Assembly: GCA_020161295.1 (NCBI GenBank)
Contig: JAIUOA010000001.1
Location: 248,001 to 312,000, forward strand
Length of the DNA stretch: 64,000 bases
Direction of reading: 5' to 3'
From: Bacillota bacterium
GTDB taxonomy: Bacteria > Bacillota > Clostridia > Peptostreptococcales > Acidaminobacteraceae
Position numbers and translations under genes: made by a program. Below, piece after piece: positions 26,006 to 34,590 of the stretch. Every line of letters begins with the position of its first letter. The stretch's first letter is position 1. The notes under the pieces are model-generated. The model was given only the letters and a program-made list of their open reading frames with translations, searched no databases and was not told the DNA's origin.

Positions 26006-27100
26006 TTACACCTCAAAATTAAGTATTGATCCCCAAACGACTTCACGATGTGCCGTTCCCACGAACACACATCTAAAATTCGGAGCAGACACATCATGTG
26101 TGCCTTTTATGATAATGGATTTAATCGTTTTCCCATAATTATTTTCCAGTTGAATCAGGTTGTCTCTTTTTTGTCCCAATGCTTTTGATAAGCCCTTTTC
26201 AGGAACCTCGATGATGAGACTTTCGTAGGCCATCTCAGAACCTGAAATCCGCTCATCGATGATGCACTTTATCGCACTTAAGTAACAGGCACTGATCACG
26301 AGCTCACCAAATGCAGGATGGAAGGGCCCCGCTAACACGTCCCCATCAAAATCAATCAAATCCGTTCGCTGTAGCCCTAAACGAATAACCGGTATCCCCG
26401 CCGATTCAAACAACTGATAGGCTTCTGAAGCCCACTTCACAGCCATCTCTAATTCGAGCGGCGCATAGTGCCCCTTATCATAAGACATTTCAAGCGCTGT
26501 TCCTCTGATGACCAACGCAGGATATAGGCGCACACATTGAGGTTTCAGCTCGATGGTGCGTTTCACAGAAACCATAAATTGATCATAGGAATCCATGGGT
26601 AATCCCAGCATGAGCTGAATGCCAAAATCGATTCCCACTCGCTTAAGCTGCTCGACTGCTTCCAAAACTGCATCCACCTCGTGGCCGCGCTTCGAAGCCT
26701 TTAAAACTGCGTTCGAAAAGGACTGAACCCCTAGCTCCACCAGATCGACGCCGTGTTCCTTTAGTCTTTCTGCGATTTGACTGTCCATGTAATCCGGCCG
26801 GGTAGAAAGCCGTATGGCATGTATCAAGCCCTTGGCTTTTAATTCTTGCGCCACCTTCAAGTACGCAATTTGTCTGGACGCTTCAATTCCCGTAAAGCTC
26901 CCACCGAAAAAAGCGAGTTCAATATGATCCCGCTTCATCGTGGTCAAATAATCCATCACATAATCTTCTAAAGCTTCTGGCTTGATGGCATCACTAATGC
27001 CAGTAATTTTCTTTTGATTACAAAATGCACAGTCATGTGGGCATCCTAAATGAGAAACAAAGATGGGGATAATTCCCCAAGTTTGATGTTTATCCTTCAA
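26006..27100 (-). CDS. Radical SAM protein, Elp3-like
   Basis: A 364-residue radical SAM enzyme with the [4Fe-4S] cluster motif C-x3-C-x2-C in HLGCPHDCAFCNQKK near residues 18-28. Other core motifs are ELAFFGGSFTGIE, IRLSTRPDYMD, LVELGVQSF and FGIQLMLGLPMDSYDQF, a TIM-barrel pattern like Elp3 and the YhcC group. The C-terminal ~100 residues (VSAPNFRCVFVGTAHRE) are family-specific. It sits between rnc and smc, a placement known in Clostridia but absent from B. subtilis. Substrate unknown; tRNA or other RNA modification is only a guess from Elp3 similarity. It overlaps rnc by 11 bases. Confidence 0.88.
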   Translation of the reverse strand: MKDKHQTWGIIPIFVSHLGCPHDCAFCNQKKITGISDAIKPEALEDYVMDYLTTMKRDHIELAFFGGSFTGIEASRQIAYLKVAQELKAKGLIHAIRLSTRPDYMDSQIAERLKEHGVDLVELGVQSFSNAVLKASKRGHEVDAVLEAVEQLKRVGIDFGIQLMLGLPMDSYDQFMVSVKRTIELKPQCVRLYPALVIRGTALEMSYDKGHYAPLELEMAVKWASEAYQLFESAGIPVIRLGLQRTDLIDFDGDVLAGPFHPAFGELVISACYLSAIKCIIDERISGSEMAYESLIIEVPEKGLSKALGQKRDNLIQLENNYGKTIKSIIIKGTHDVSAPNFRCVFVGTAHREVVWGSILNFEV

Positions 27101-27782
27101 AGCGTTTTAACCCTTCCTTCGCAGCAGCCTGTTCAGATTCCTTTTTACTTGAACCAGAACCCACACCGATGATTTCGTCATTTAATCTGACCTCAGTATG
27201 GAAGACCTTTGCATGATCTGGTCCCTCTTCCTTAATGATTTCATATTTAATACGATTTCCCTTTTGTACCTGGATGATTTCCTGAAGCCGAGTTTTATAG
27301 TCGACGAACAATTTTCCTTGGACGGCGGCTTCAATAACACTTCCAAGCTGGCCAAGCACCACTGTTTTGACGCATTCCATACCCCCATCCAAATAGATGG
27401 CTGCAATCAAGGCTTCAAACGCATCCGCTAAGATCGACATGCGTTCTCTACCGCCAGTGAGTTCCTCGCCTCTGCCGAAGAGCATGTACTCTCCTAATTT
27501 AAGCACCTTAGAAGCTTCTCCAAGTGATGCCTCACAGACGATCTTCGCTCTGATTTTAGTGAGCTGACCCTCTTCCAATTGATGATAGTGACTAAACAAA
27601 TACTCACTGATCACTAGCCCTAATACCGAATCACCTAAGAATTCCAAGCGCTCATTGTTCTTTGGCTTTTCCTTCTTATTTTCATTGGAATAGGAACTAT
27701 GGGTCAGTGCTCTTACGAGGTACTGTTGATTTTTGAAGTGATACTTAATCGCCTCTTCCAACAGTTTCAACTGTTTTTCCAT
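27090..27782 (-). CDS. rnc: Ribonuclease III
   Basis: RNase III cuts double-stranded RNA in rRNA precursors and structured mRNAs. The catalytic signature NERLEFLGDSVLGLVISEYL is present, with ADAFEALIAAIYLDGGM carrying the second metal site. The C-terminal dsRNA-binding domain is YKTRLQEIIQV...GVGSGSSKKESEQAAAKEGLK. I place the start at ATG 27782 (230 residues, MEKQLKLLEE); an in-frame start at 27812 would add ten residues not typical of the family. The start choice is moderately sure because both ribosome sites are weak. Confidence 0.96.
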   Translation of the reverse strand: MEKQLKLLEEAIKYHFKNQQYLVRALTHSSYSNENKKEKPKNNERLEFLGDSVLGLVISEYLFSHYHQLEEGQLTKIRAKIVCEASLGEASKVLKLGEYMLFGRGEELTGGRERMSILADAFEALIAAIYLDGGMECVKTVVLGQLGSVIEAAVQGKLFVDYKTRLQEIIQVQKGNRIKYEIIKEEGPDHAKVFHTEVRLNDEIIGVGSGSSKKESEQAAAKEGLKRFEG

Positions 27783-27964
27783 ACCGCTACCTTTCCTTTC
27801 GTGAAAGGGCATTTAAATATATTATTACTGGCTCTGCCTCGAATTTTGTCATAATATATTTAAACGACCTTTAAAAATGGGCACACTATTTATTTTATAA
27901 TTTATGGCCATAAAAAGCAAACTTGATTTTCAGTAATCATGCGAAGCCACTAAATTTCCATAAA

Positions 27965-28010
27965 AAAAACGACTACCACTCAATTAGATTTTCGGTCTAA
28001 CGGGTGGGAG
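27965..28010 (-). terminator. Terminator after the MFS gene
   Basis: Minus strand CCACCCGTTAGA-CCGAAAA-TCTAATTGAGTGG, an imperfect stem extended outward by CT/AG pairs, followed after six bases by TTTTTTTTA. It separates the MFS gene from rnc. The remainder of the 270-base gap (27783-27964) is AT-rich and holds no open frame. Confidence 0.6.
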
Positions 28011-28052
28011 CCGGTTCTAAAGATAAATAATGGTCACTGCTGTCTATGTCGA

Positions 28053-29300
28053 TCAGTTAGCCTGCTGATGAGGTTTAACGAACGTCAACACGATACCGCC
28101 GATGATAAACAACACGACGATACTCATGACGCCGTAATTGCTTCTGCCGGTCAACAGCGTGACATAGCCCACGATGGCTGGACCCATTATCGCTGCAAAC
28201 TTTCCGAAAATATTAAAGAATCCAAAGAATTCATTTGAGTTCTCTTTAGGGATGAGTTTTGCAAAATAGGATCGGCTTATAGCCTGAATTCCGCCCTGAA
28301 CTAACCCTACTAAAATCGCTAATACCCAGAAGTCAAAGGTCGTGGTCATGAAATAAGCATAGATGCAAATTCCTGTATAGACGATAATTGCTGCATACAG
28401 CATGATTTTCCCTTTAAATTTGTGCGCTAACTGACCAAATACGAGCGCCGATGGAAATGCCACGAACTGCGTCACTAGCAAAATGACGAGCAACGTATTT
28501 GAATCCACGCCGAGGTCTGAGCCGTAGGATGTGGCCATCTTGATGATCGTGTCCACACCATCGATATAGAAGAAATACGCAATCAAGAAAATGAAAGCCG
28601 GCTTATGCAGCTTGATATTTTTAAAGGTCTTACCGAGTCTTTTAAAGCTGTTCTTTATAGGGTTAGCTTCTCTTGGAATGCCATGAACCTGCTTTACATC
28701 CTTTACCATGGGAATACTGAAAGCAAACCACCAGACCGCGGTTAAAATAAAGGCGATTTTCGGTGTCGTGTAACCATCAAACGGGAGCACCTTCGGTGAT
28801 AATAAGATGATGGCCATGGCGATGATAAAGGGAATGGTACTGCCTATATACCCGAGTGCATAGCCATACGTCGAGACACGGTCCATACGTTCATCATCAG
28901 TGACATCCACTAAGAACGCATCATAAAAAATATTGCTTCCCGAGAATCCTATGGCGGTGAGAATATACACGAACAGGAGCAAAATCCACTGTGTCTCAGG
29001 CACAAATCCTAAAACGAGATTTGCCGTTACCCCCATGGCGAGAAAAATCATAAAAAAGCGTTTCTTAAATCCGAAGTAATCCGCTAATGTCCCCAGGATC
29101 GGTGCTAAAAATGCCACTAAAAAAGTAGCGATGGAGTTAGCAAACCCCCAATAAGCCGTTGATTGACTGGCAGTTACGCCCAAGTCTGAAACAGCGGCCT
29201 TAAAATATAAAGGAAATACTGTCGTGGTAACGGTCATGGTATATGCGGAATTAGCCCAATCATATAACGCCCAGCTTCGCTCGAGTTTCGTTAGTTTCAT
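28053..29300 (-). CDS. MFS transporter, UMF1/Atg22-like
   Basis: A 415-residue integral membrane protein with about twelve hydrophobic segments. The opening ERSWALYDWANSAYTMTVTTTVFP matches the UMF1/Atg22 group (ALYDWANSA). Other recognisable parts are the LADYFGFKKRF loop after helix 2-3 and LVQGGIQAISRSYFAKLIPKENSNEFFGFFNIFGK in the second half. Atg22 exports amino acids from yeast vacuoles; bacterial substrates are unknown. It stands where the fabD-fabG-acpP genes lie in B. subtilis, between plsX and rnc, and has its own terminator. GGGGGG-type ribosome site. Confidence 0.88.
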   Translation of the reverse strand: MKLTKLERSWALYDWANSAYTMTVTTTVFPLYFKAAVSDLGVTASQSTAYWGFANSIATFLVAFLAPILGTLADYFGFKKRFFMIFLAMGVTANLVLGFVPETQWILLLFVYILTAIGFSGSNIFYDAFLVDVTDDERMDRVSTYGYALGYIGSTIPFIIAMAIILLSPKVLPFDGYTTPKIAFILTAVWWFAFSIPMVKDVKQVHGIPREANPIKNSFKRLGKTFKNIKLHKPAFIFLIAYFFYIDGVDTIIKMATSYGSDLGVDSNTLLVILLVTQFVAFPSALVFGQLAHKFKGKIMLYAAIIVYTGICIYAYFMTTTFDFWVLAILVGLVQGGIQAISRSYFAKLIPKENSNEFFGFFNIFGKFAAIMGPAIVGYVTLLTGRSNYGVMSIVVLFIIGGIVLTFVKPHQQAN

Positions 29301-29336
29301 AGTCCCCCCTATTTACCCCATTTGGGTTCCGGTCTG

Positions 29337-30365
29337 TTAAGCTTCTTCTTCCCCATCCGTAGCTGTTTCCACTTTTGGGAATGTCGCCACCTTATCTCGA
29401 ATTGCGTCTACAAGTCCTGACTTTACGCCGATTTCAGCATACTTTAGCGCATTCATAAACGCTTTCGCATTTGATGAGCCATGTGCCTTAACCACGAGAC
29501 CATTCACACCGAGGAGTGGCGCTCCACCATATTCTGTATAATCCAGCATCTTTTTAAAGTCGGACAAATTACGCTTCAAAAGAAGACCACCGATTTTCCC
29601 CAGTGTATTTTTCATAATCTGACGCTTCAAACCGGTGACGATTTGCATCGCCACGCCTTCCGTCAGCTTTAAAATAATGTTGCCAGTGAAACCATCCGCG
29701 ACGATTACATCCACCTTACCAGATGGAATATCGCGACCTTCCACGTTTCCGACGAAATTAAGATCCGTCTCTTTTAACATTTGATGGGTTTCGATATAAA
29801 GTGGCGTCCCCTTGGTTTCTTCTGCACCGATATTGGCCAGTGCCACCTTCGGATTTTGAATCCCGATAACCTTTTCAGCGTAAAGACTTCCCATATAGGC
29901 GAACTCGATGAGGTTTCTCGGCTTACACTCTGCATTTGCACCGGCATCCACCAGTACTGAAGCCCCTTCCATGGTGGGATAAATCGTACAGAGCGCAGGG
30001 CGACTTATGCCTTTAATTCTGCCGACTTTTAAAAGCCCGCCTGCCAAAAGCGCACCTGTATTACCCGCGGAGACGAACGCATCGATTTCCTTTTTTCTTA
30101 GCGCCTTAAGACCCACCACCATGGAGGAGTCCTCTTTCGATTTTATGGCCTTTACAGGCTTATCATCGTTTTCCACCACTTCTGTGGTTGGCACGATTGA
30201 AATTCTCGATTGGTCATATGAATATTTTGCAAGTTCAGATGCGATTAATGCTTCATTCCCATAAATGACGATTTCGCCTTTAATAAGCCCTAAAGCATCC
30301 ACAGCACCCTTTACGGTTTGCGAGGGGCCATGATCGCCACCCATACCGTCAAATCCAATTTTCAT
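29337..30365 (-). CDS. plsX: Phosphate acyltransferase PlsX
   Basis: PlsX converts acyl-ACP and phosphate to acyl-phosphate, the acyl donor used by PlsY in phosphatidic acid synthesis. Motifs: MKIGFDGMGGDHGPSQTVKGA, VSAGNTGALLAGGL, IYPTMEGASVLVDAGANAECKP, VDVIVADGFTGNIILKLTEG and YTEYGGAPLLGVNGLVVKAHGSS. Length 342 (family ~330) with a short acidic tail. In Bacillus it is preceded by fapR and followed by fabD; here it is separated from rpmF by a strong terminator and followed by an MFS gene, so its own promoter must lie in 30366-30458. Confidence 0.97.
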   Translation of the reverse strand: MKIGFDGMGGDHGPSQTVKGAVDALGLIKGEIVIYGNEALIASELAKYSYDQSRISIVPTTEVVENDDKPVKAIKSKEDSSMVVGLKALRKKEIDAFVSAGNTGALLAGGLLKVGRIKGISRPALCTIYPTMEGASVLVDAGANAECKPRNLIEFAYMGSLYAEKVIGIQNPKVALANIGAEETKGTPLYIETHQMLKETDLNFVGNVEGRDIPSGKVDVIVADGFTGNIILKLTEGVAMQIVTGLKRQIMKNTLGKIGGLLLKRNLSDFKKMLDYTEYGGAPLLGVNGLVVKAHGSSNAKAFMNALKYAEIGVKSGLVDAIRDKVATFPKVETATDGEEEA

Positions 30366-30458
30366 GTCTCACCTCAATTAATGATAAAATATGAACCTGT
30401 CTAATTTCATTTATGCGCTACCAATTATGTGCTCAGTATCATCATACGTAAAAACGAT

Positions 30459-30494
30459 AAAAAAGGCAATAGCCGTTTAGCCATTGCCTTTTGA
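30459..30494 (-). terminator. Rho-independent terminator after rpmF
   Basis: Minus strand AAGGCAATGGCT-AAACG-... pairing with ...GCTATTGCCTT, a near-perfect stem of eleven or more bases, followed by TTTTTATCG. It ends the ackA-yceD-rpmF unit before plsX. Confidence 0.9.
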
Positions 30495-30510
30495 GGAGTA
30501 GTCACTCCAA

Positions 30511-30681
30511 TTATTTCGCGTCTCTGCTGTGGTAATAGCCACACTCAGCACATTCTCTGTGTGATACATTTGCCGCTTTACATTTTGGACATTCGATAAT
30601 GTTTGGAGCAGTCATTTTAATATTAGATGCTCTTCTCTTATCTCTTCTCGCTTTAGATATCTTTCGCTTAGGTACTGCCAT
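30511..30681 (-). CDS. rpmF: Ribosomal protein bL32
   Basis: A 56-residue protein read directly from the sequence: it starts MAVPKRKISKARRDKRRAS, continues ...MTAPNIIECPKCKAANVS and ends HRECAECGYYHSRDAK. Two Cys pairs (CPKC and CAEC) make it the zinc-binding (C+) form of bL32. ATG at 30679-30681 follows AAGGAGGTG. It lies 18 bases after yceD, the conserved yceD-rpmF pair, and a strong terminator follows. Confidence 0.97.
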   Translation of the reverse strand: MAVPKRKISKARRDKRRASNIKMTAPNIIECPKCKAANVSHRECAECGYYHSRDAK

Positions 30682-30699
30682 ATCTTAACACCTCCTTAT

Positions 30700-31197
30700 T
30701 TAAGTGAATAAATTCTTAAGTGCCTCAAGTCTCGGGTCAATTTTCGTTTCATCACACTCACACATACCCTTGTTAAGATCTTTTCCACACTGAGGACAAA
30801 GTCCTGCACAATCTTCATTACAAAGTATTTGTAGTGGCAAATTTAAGGTCAATTCCTCTTCAACCACGGGCATAAGAGCCAGAACGCCATCATCGAGCAC
30901 TAAAAACTCATCGTCTCCAGCGACCTCTTCTGACGTCACCAAAACGCGTTCTACCGTATTTTGAAGATGAACATTAACGTCTTTTAAGCATCTGTGGCAT
31001 TCGAAAACCAAATCTCCAGAATAAGAGAGGGTTAATTCATAGCGTCTACCAAGCTTTCTGATGTTACCTGAAACGTGGAGGACCGATGCGTTCACACACT
31101 CAATTGACTCTAAAAAGGACTTTTCAATTTCGAGATCCGCTTCAAACGTCGCCTCTGTTTGAAGTCCCTTTATAACTTTCGATAAATCAAGGTTCAT
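30700..31197 (-). CDS. YceD family protein (DUF177)
   Basis: A 165-residue protein with the YceD core (LVFECHRCLKDVNVHL) and the C-terminal Cys-rich segment LCNEDCAGLCPQCGKDLNKG, probably a metal site. YceD is linked to 23S rRNA accumulation in plants and E. coli and is nearly always beside rpmF. It sits between ackA and rpmF in one transcription unit, with a GAGGTGA site. The biochemical role is not known. Confidence 0.93.
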   Translation of the reverse strand: MNLDLSKVIKGLQTEATFEADLEIEKSFLESIECVNASVLHVSGNIRKLGRRYELTLSYSGDLVFECHRCLKDVNVHLQNTVERVLVTSEEVAGDDEFLVLDDGVLALMPVVEEELTLNLPLQILCNEDCAGLCPQCGKDLNKGMCECDETKIDPRLEALKNLFT

Positions 31198-31260
31198 TAT
31201 ATCACCTCTTCAATGCAACATTAATATTATAATTATTGCAAAGAGGTTTGTCAAGTAAAA

Positions 31261-32454
31261 CTACTTAACTAATTCTAAAGTATCTCTCGCAATCATGAGT
31301 TCTTCATTTGTAGGAACAACCATGATTTTGACTTTAGAATCATCTGTTTGAACAAATGCTTCTTTGCCTCTTACTTTATTTTTAGCTGGATCGAGCTTCG
31401 CATTCATGAATTCTAAGTTTCTGCAGATTTCTTCACGGCTTTCAGCGCCATTTTCGCCTAAACCAGCTGTAAAGATAATCGCGTCTACTCTTCCAAGTAC
31501 AGATGCATAAGCAGCGATATACTTTCTTACGTTACCATGGTAGATATCAAGTGCTAAAATCGCTCTTTCATTGCCTTCAGCAGCTGCGTTTTCAAGGTCT
31601 CTAAAATCACTGCTAACGCCAGAGATACCGAGTACGCCCGATTTTTTATTCATGATATCGTTCATTTGGTCAAGTGTCAATTTTTCTTTACCCATGATAT
31701 AAGTGACGATTTGTGGGTCGATATCGCCACAACGCGTTCCCATTACGAGACCTTCAAGTGGTGTAAAGCCCATGGAAGTATCCACTGATTTTCCACCATC
31801 GATCGCTGCAATTGACGCGCCGTTACCGAGATGGCAAGAAATAATTTTTGTTTCTGAAAGCGGCATGCCTAACATTTCAGCGGCTCGTGCTGAAACATAT
31901 CGGTGGCTCGTTCCGTGGAAGCCGTATCTTCTTACATGGTCTCTTTCATAATACTCATATGGAAGTGCATAAACATAAGCGCTCTTAGGCATGGTTTGGT
32001 GGAAAGCCGTGTCAAATACTGCCACGTTTTCTACACCTGGTAACAATTCTTGAATCGCTTTGATACCGATAATGTTTGGTGGGTTGTGGAGCGGAGCGAG
32101 TTCGATACACTCTTCAAGAGCTACCATGACAGAATCATCGACGATAACTGATGCACTGTACTTTTCACCTGCGTGAACCACGCGGTGACCAACTGAATTA
32201 ATTTCCGTGAGTGATCCGATTGCACCATGTTCAGGATGCACGATAGCATCGAGCACTTGCGCTAACGCTTCTTTGTGATCTTTCATGGAGACCTCAATCG
32301 TCTTCTTATCTTTACCCTCAACTTCATGCTTAAGTCTAGAGCCTTCGATACCAATTCTCTCAACAAGACCTTTTGCTAACACGCTTTCATCTGTCATGTT
32401 AAACAATTGATACTTTAACGATGAGCTCCCACAGTTGATAACTAAAACGTTCAT
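31261..32454 (-). CDS. ackA: Acetate kinase
   Basis: AckA interconverts acetyl phosphate and ADP with acetate and ATP, the ATP-yielding step of fermentation. Motifs: [32 protein letters not shown] (active-site region), [35 protein letters not shown] and [14 protein letters not shown]. Length 397 is normal. It is transcribed divergently from tmcAL with its own sigma-A promoter (32520-32547), followed by yceD-rpmF. No pta gene is in the window. Confidence 0.98.
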   Translation of the reverse strand: MNVLVINCGSSSLKYQLFNMTDESVLAKGLVERIGIEGSRLKHEVEGKDKKTIEVSMKDHKEALAQVLDAIVHPEHGAIGSLTEINSVGHRVVHAGEKYSASVIVDDSVMVALEECIELAPLHNPPNIIGIKAIQELLPGVENVAVFDTAFHQTMPKSAYVYALPYEYYERDHVRRYGFHGTSHRYVSARAAEMLGMPLSETKIISCHLGNGASIAAIDGGKSVDTSMGFTPLEGLVMGTRCGDIDPQIVTYIMGKEKLTLDQMNDIMNKKSGVLGISGVSSDFRDLENAAAEGNERAILALDIYHGNVRKYIAAYASVLGRVDAIIFTAGLGENGAESREEICRNLEFMNAKLDPAKNKVRGKEAFVQTDDSKVKIMVVPTNEELMIARDTLELVK

Positions 32455-32519
32455 TAAACGCCCTCCTTGGATATATCTTCAGATATAGTATTTAATAGTG
32501 CTTTCGGTCATACATATAT

Positions 32520-32547
32520 ATTATAATGTAATTGATTGATTTTTCAA
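32520..32547 (-). promoter_or_regulatory. Sigma-A promoter of ackA
   Basis: Minus strand TTGAAA (32542-32547), 16 bases, TATAAT (32520-32525). The -10 lies in the palindrome ATTATAAT, whose plus-strand TATAAT (32522-32527) could serve tmcAL in the other direction. Confidence 0.75.
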
Positions 32548-32565
32548 TACCAATGGAGGACTTTG

Positions 32566-33774
32566 ATGAAAATTATTGGGATTGTTGCTGAGTACAACCC
32601 GTTTCATAATGGCCACGCATTTCAGGTGAGCCACTCGAAAGAAACACTGGGCGCAGATGGCGTCGTCGCCATCATGAGCGGAAACTTCGTACAGCGTGGG
32701 TATCCTGCGTTGCTTAATAAGTGGCTTCGCGCAGAGATGGCTGTCAAATCAGGCGTCAATCTCGTGCTTGAGCTCCCAACCTATTACGCCACCGCCAGTG
32801 CTGAGCCCTTTGCCGAGGGTGCAGTAACCCTACTCCATCACACTGGCGTCATCACTCACCTTTCCTTCGGATCTGAAATCGACGATCTCGACACCCTTAG
32901 CAAGCTCGCACAAATCATCTCAGCGCCAGACGAAGCGTATCTTTTAGCCCTTGAGGAGGGTCTAAAATCCGGTTTGTCCTATCCGAGGGCACGTGCTATG
33001 GCCCTTCTCGATTCAGGTAATGCCCATCCTAGTATTAACCTCAACCAAGCAAACGCCATTCTCGTCATCGAATATTTGAAAGCGCTTAAAAAATTAGACA
33101 GCTCGATCACCCCATTTATCGTGAAACGGCGCGGCAAAGGCTATCATGACGAGACACTGGATTCGCCAATGGTTAGTGCCACAGGCATCCGTAAAGCCTT
33201 TTTCGAGAAACTTTCGATTGAGCATCTGATGCCTATGCCAGCGGCAGAAGTCCTTAGCAGAAATGCCCATTTGAGCAGCCGCATCGAGGACTTCGAGCTC
33301 CCACTGCTCTATAAAATCAGAAGCATGACCCCTGACAGCATGCAAGCGATCCGCGAGGTCAATGAAGGACTGGAGAACCGCATTTCAGAGGCTGGTAGAC
33401 TTTGCGGCGACTATCATTGCCTCACAGCTCAAATCAAAACAAAGCGCTATACCATGACCCGTATCAACCGCACGTTGCTTAACCTCTACCTTGATATTGA
33501 TAAGCAAAAGTCCGACCTTGATAAGGACGGCTATTTTAGAGTACTGGCTTTTGATGAAATCGGACAAAAAATCATTAGGCAAATCAAAAAAAATGGGTAT
33601 CATCCCATTATCACGAATATTAACAAGCACCCTGACCTAGTGGCAGGCAACCCGCTCCTTCAACTCGACATCAAAGCCACCAATCTTTATCAATTGGGTA
33701 AGCAAAGCGCTACCGATCGAAAAGGCGGTCTCGATTTCACCACTTCACCTTATCGACATCAAACTACACCTTAG
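32566..33774 (+). CDS. tmcAL: tRNA(Met) cytidine acetate ligase TmcAL
   Basis: TmcAL uses ATP and free acetate to form N4-acetylcytidine at the wobble base of elongator tRNA-Met. The start is ATG 32566 after GGAGG (MKIIGIVAEYNPFHNGHAFQV), with the nucleotidyltransferase HxGH motif in NPFHNGH; an upstream frame from 32536 is leader. The conserved VVAIMSGNFVQRGYPAL and LVLELPTYYATASAEPFAEGAV follow, and the C-terminal half is the HIGH-family helical tRNA-binding part. At 402 residues it matches B. subtilis YlbM. It diverges from ackA, which makes the acetate it uses. Confidence 0.95.
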   Translation: MKIIGIVAEYNPFHNGHAFQVSHSKETLGADGVVAIMSGNFVQRGYPALLNKWLRAEMAVKSGVNLVLELPTYYATASAEPFAEGAVTLLHHTGVITHLSFGSEIDDLDTLSKLAQIISAPDEAYLLALEEGLKSGLSYPRARAMALLDSGNAHPSINLNQANAILVIEYLKALKKLDSSITPFIVKRRGKGYHDETLDSPMVSATGIRKAFFEKLSIEHLMPMPAAEVLSRNAHLSSRIEDFELPLLYKIRSMTPDSMQAIREVNEGLENRISEAGRLCGDYHCLTAQIKTKRYTMTRINRTLLNLYLDIDKQKSDLDKDGYFRVLAFDEIGQKIIRQIKKNGYHPIITNINKHPDLVAGNPLLQLDIKATNLYQLGKQSATDRKGGLDFTTSPYRHQTTP

Positions 33775-33782
33775 GAGGCATT

Positions 33783-34472
33783 ATGATTCAAGTATTAGAC
33801 AAAGGCTATGTCAGACTGGTTGATGCAATGGGAAGTGACCTTTCCGTGGTCAACTCCGCACGCGTCAGCTATAATAAAGCAACCGAAACCCTTAGACCTG
33901 AGGATGAAAAGCTCATCAAATTTTTAGCCACACACGACCATACCAGCCCTTTTCGACATGCGACCCTACAGTTTGAGGTCTACGCACCTCTCATGGTCGC
34001 AAGGCAGTGGTGGAAGTATATCATCGGCTCCTCACATCAGGATCCCTTCACCGCTTGGAACGAATCCAGCAGGCGTTATGTCACTGAAGAAATCGAGTTT
34101 TACATCCCTGAAGAGGATGCATGGCGTAGCAAGCCTGAAAACTCTAAACAAGGCAGTGGTCCCAGTCTAGGGACCCCTATCGGCGCTGAAGCAACTAAGC
34201 GACTCCTCCAGCAAATCGAAGATGGCATGAAAAATTACGATTGGGCCATAGAACAGGGCATCGCCACCGAACAAGCTCGCCTTTTTATCCCCAGCGCATA
34301 CGGATTGATGGTCAGATGGTACTGGACAGCCAGTTTGCAAGGCGTTTCGCACTTTTTAAACCAACGCACCGATGCCCATGCACAGCACGAAATCCAGCTT
34401 TTTGCGAACGCCGTTAAGACACTTGCATTAGAGCGCTTTCCTGTCTCACTTTCCGCACTTCTGACCGAATAA
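33783..34472 (+). CDS. thyX: FAD-dependent thymidylate synthase ThyX
   Basis: ThyX makes dTMP from dUMP with methylene-tetrahydrofolate, FAD and NADPH. The 229 residues show SARVSYNKATETL near the N terminus, HDHTSPFRHATLQFEVYAPL (a FAD-contacting HTSPFxH motif), NESSRRYV and the C-terminal SLQGVSHFLNQRTDAHAQHEI with the conserved R...D-x-Q.. pattern. The usual RHR-x7-S signature is not literal: RQWW-KYIIGSSHQDPFTAWNESSRRY has a Lys-Tyr and an insertion before the NESSRRY part. It follows tmcAL by eight bases with GGAGG. Family certain, variant motif noted. Confidence 0.95.
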   Translation: MIQVLDKGYVRLVDAMGSDLSVVNSARVSYNKATETLRPEDEKLIKFLATHDHTSPFRHATLQFEVYAPLMVARQWWKYIIGSSHQDPFTAWNESSRRYVTEEIEFYIPEEDAWRSKPENSKQGSGPSLGTPIGAEATKRLLQQIEDGMKNYDWAIEQGIATEQARLFIPSAYGLMVRWYWTASLQGVSHFLNQRTDAHAQHEIQLFANAVKTLALERFPVSLSALLTE

Positions 34473-34521
34473 CCCTTCATAACGCATTAAACGGCGCGCC
34501 TATGCGCATCAAAGAAATACG

Positions 34522-34570
34522 AAAACCCCTTGAAGCCAGTTTTTTGAAGCTTCAAGGGGTTTGTTTTTTA
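34522..34570 (+). terminator. Bidirectional terminator between thyX and the coiled-coil gene
   Basis: AAAACCCCTTGAAGC...GCTTCAAGGGGTTT: a fourteen-base stem with a 12-base loop, then GTTTTTTATC on the plus strand. It lies between converging genes. On the minus strand the flanking TTTTCGTATTT gives a weaker T-run, so it should act mainly on thyX but probably on both. Confidence 0.9.
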
Positions 34571-34590
34571 TCTATTTATTTCATTATTAA

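Noticed and set aside
26005..26097. Upstream extension of the smc frame
   Set aside because: The additional 31 residues overlap the radical SAM gene and precede the universal Smc N terminus, which begins at the GTG after GAGGTG.
27783..28052. Possible acpP between rnc and the MFS gene
   Set aside because: All frames contain stops and no GxDSL motif is present.
30366..30458. FapR operator before plsX
   Set aside because: TTAGACAGGTTCA shares only part of the known operator and lacks the inverted half, so it is not reported.
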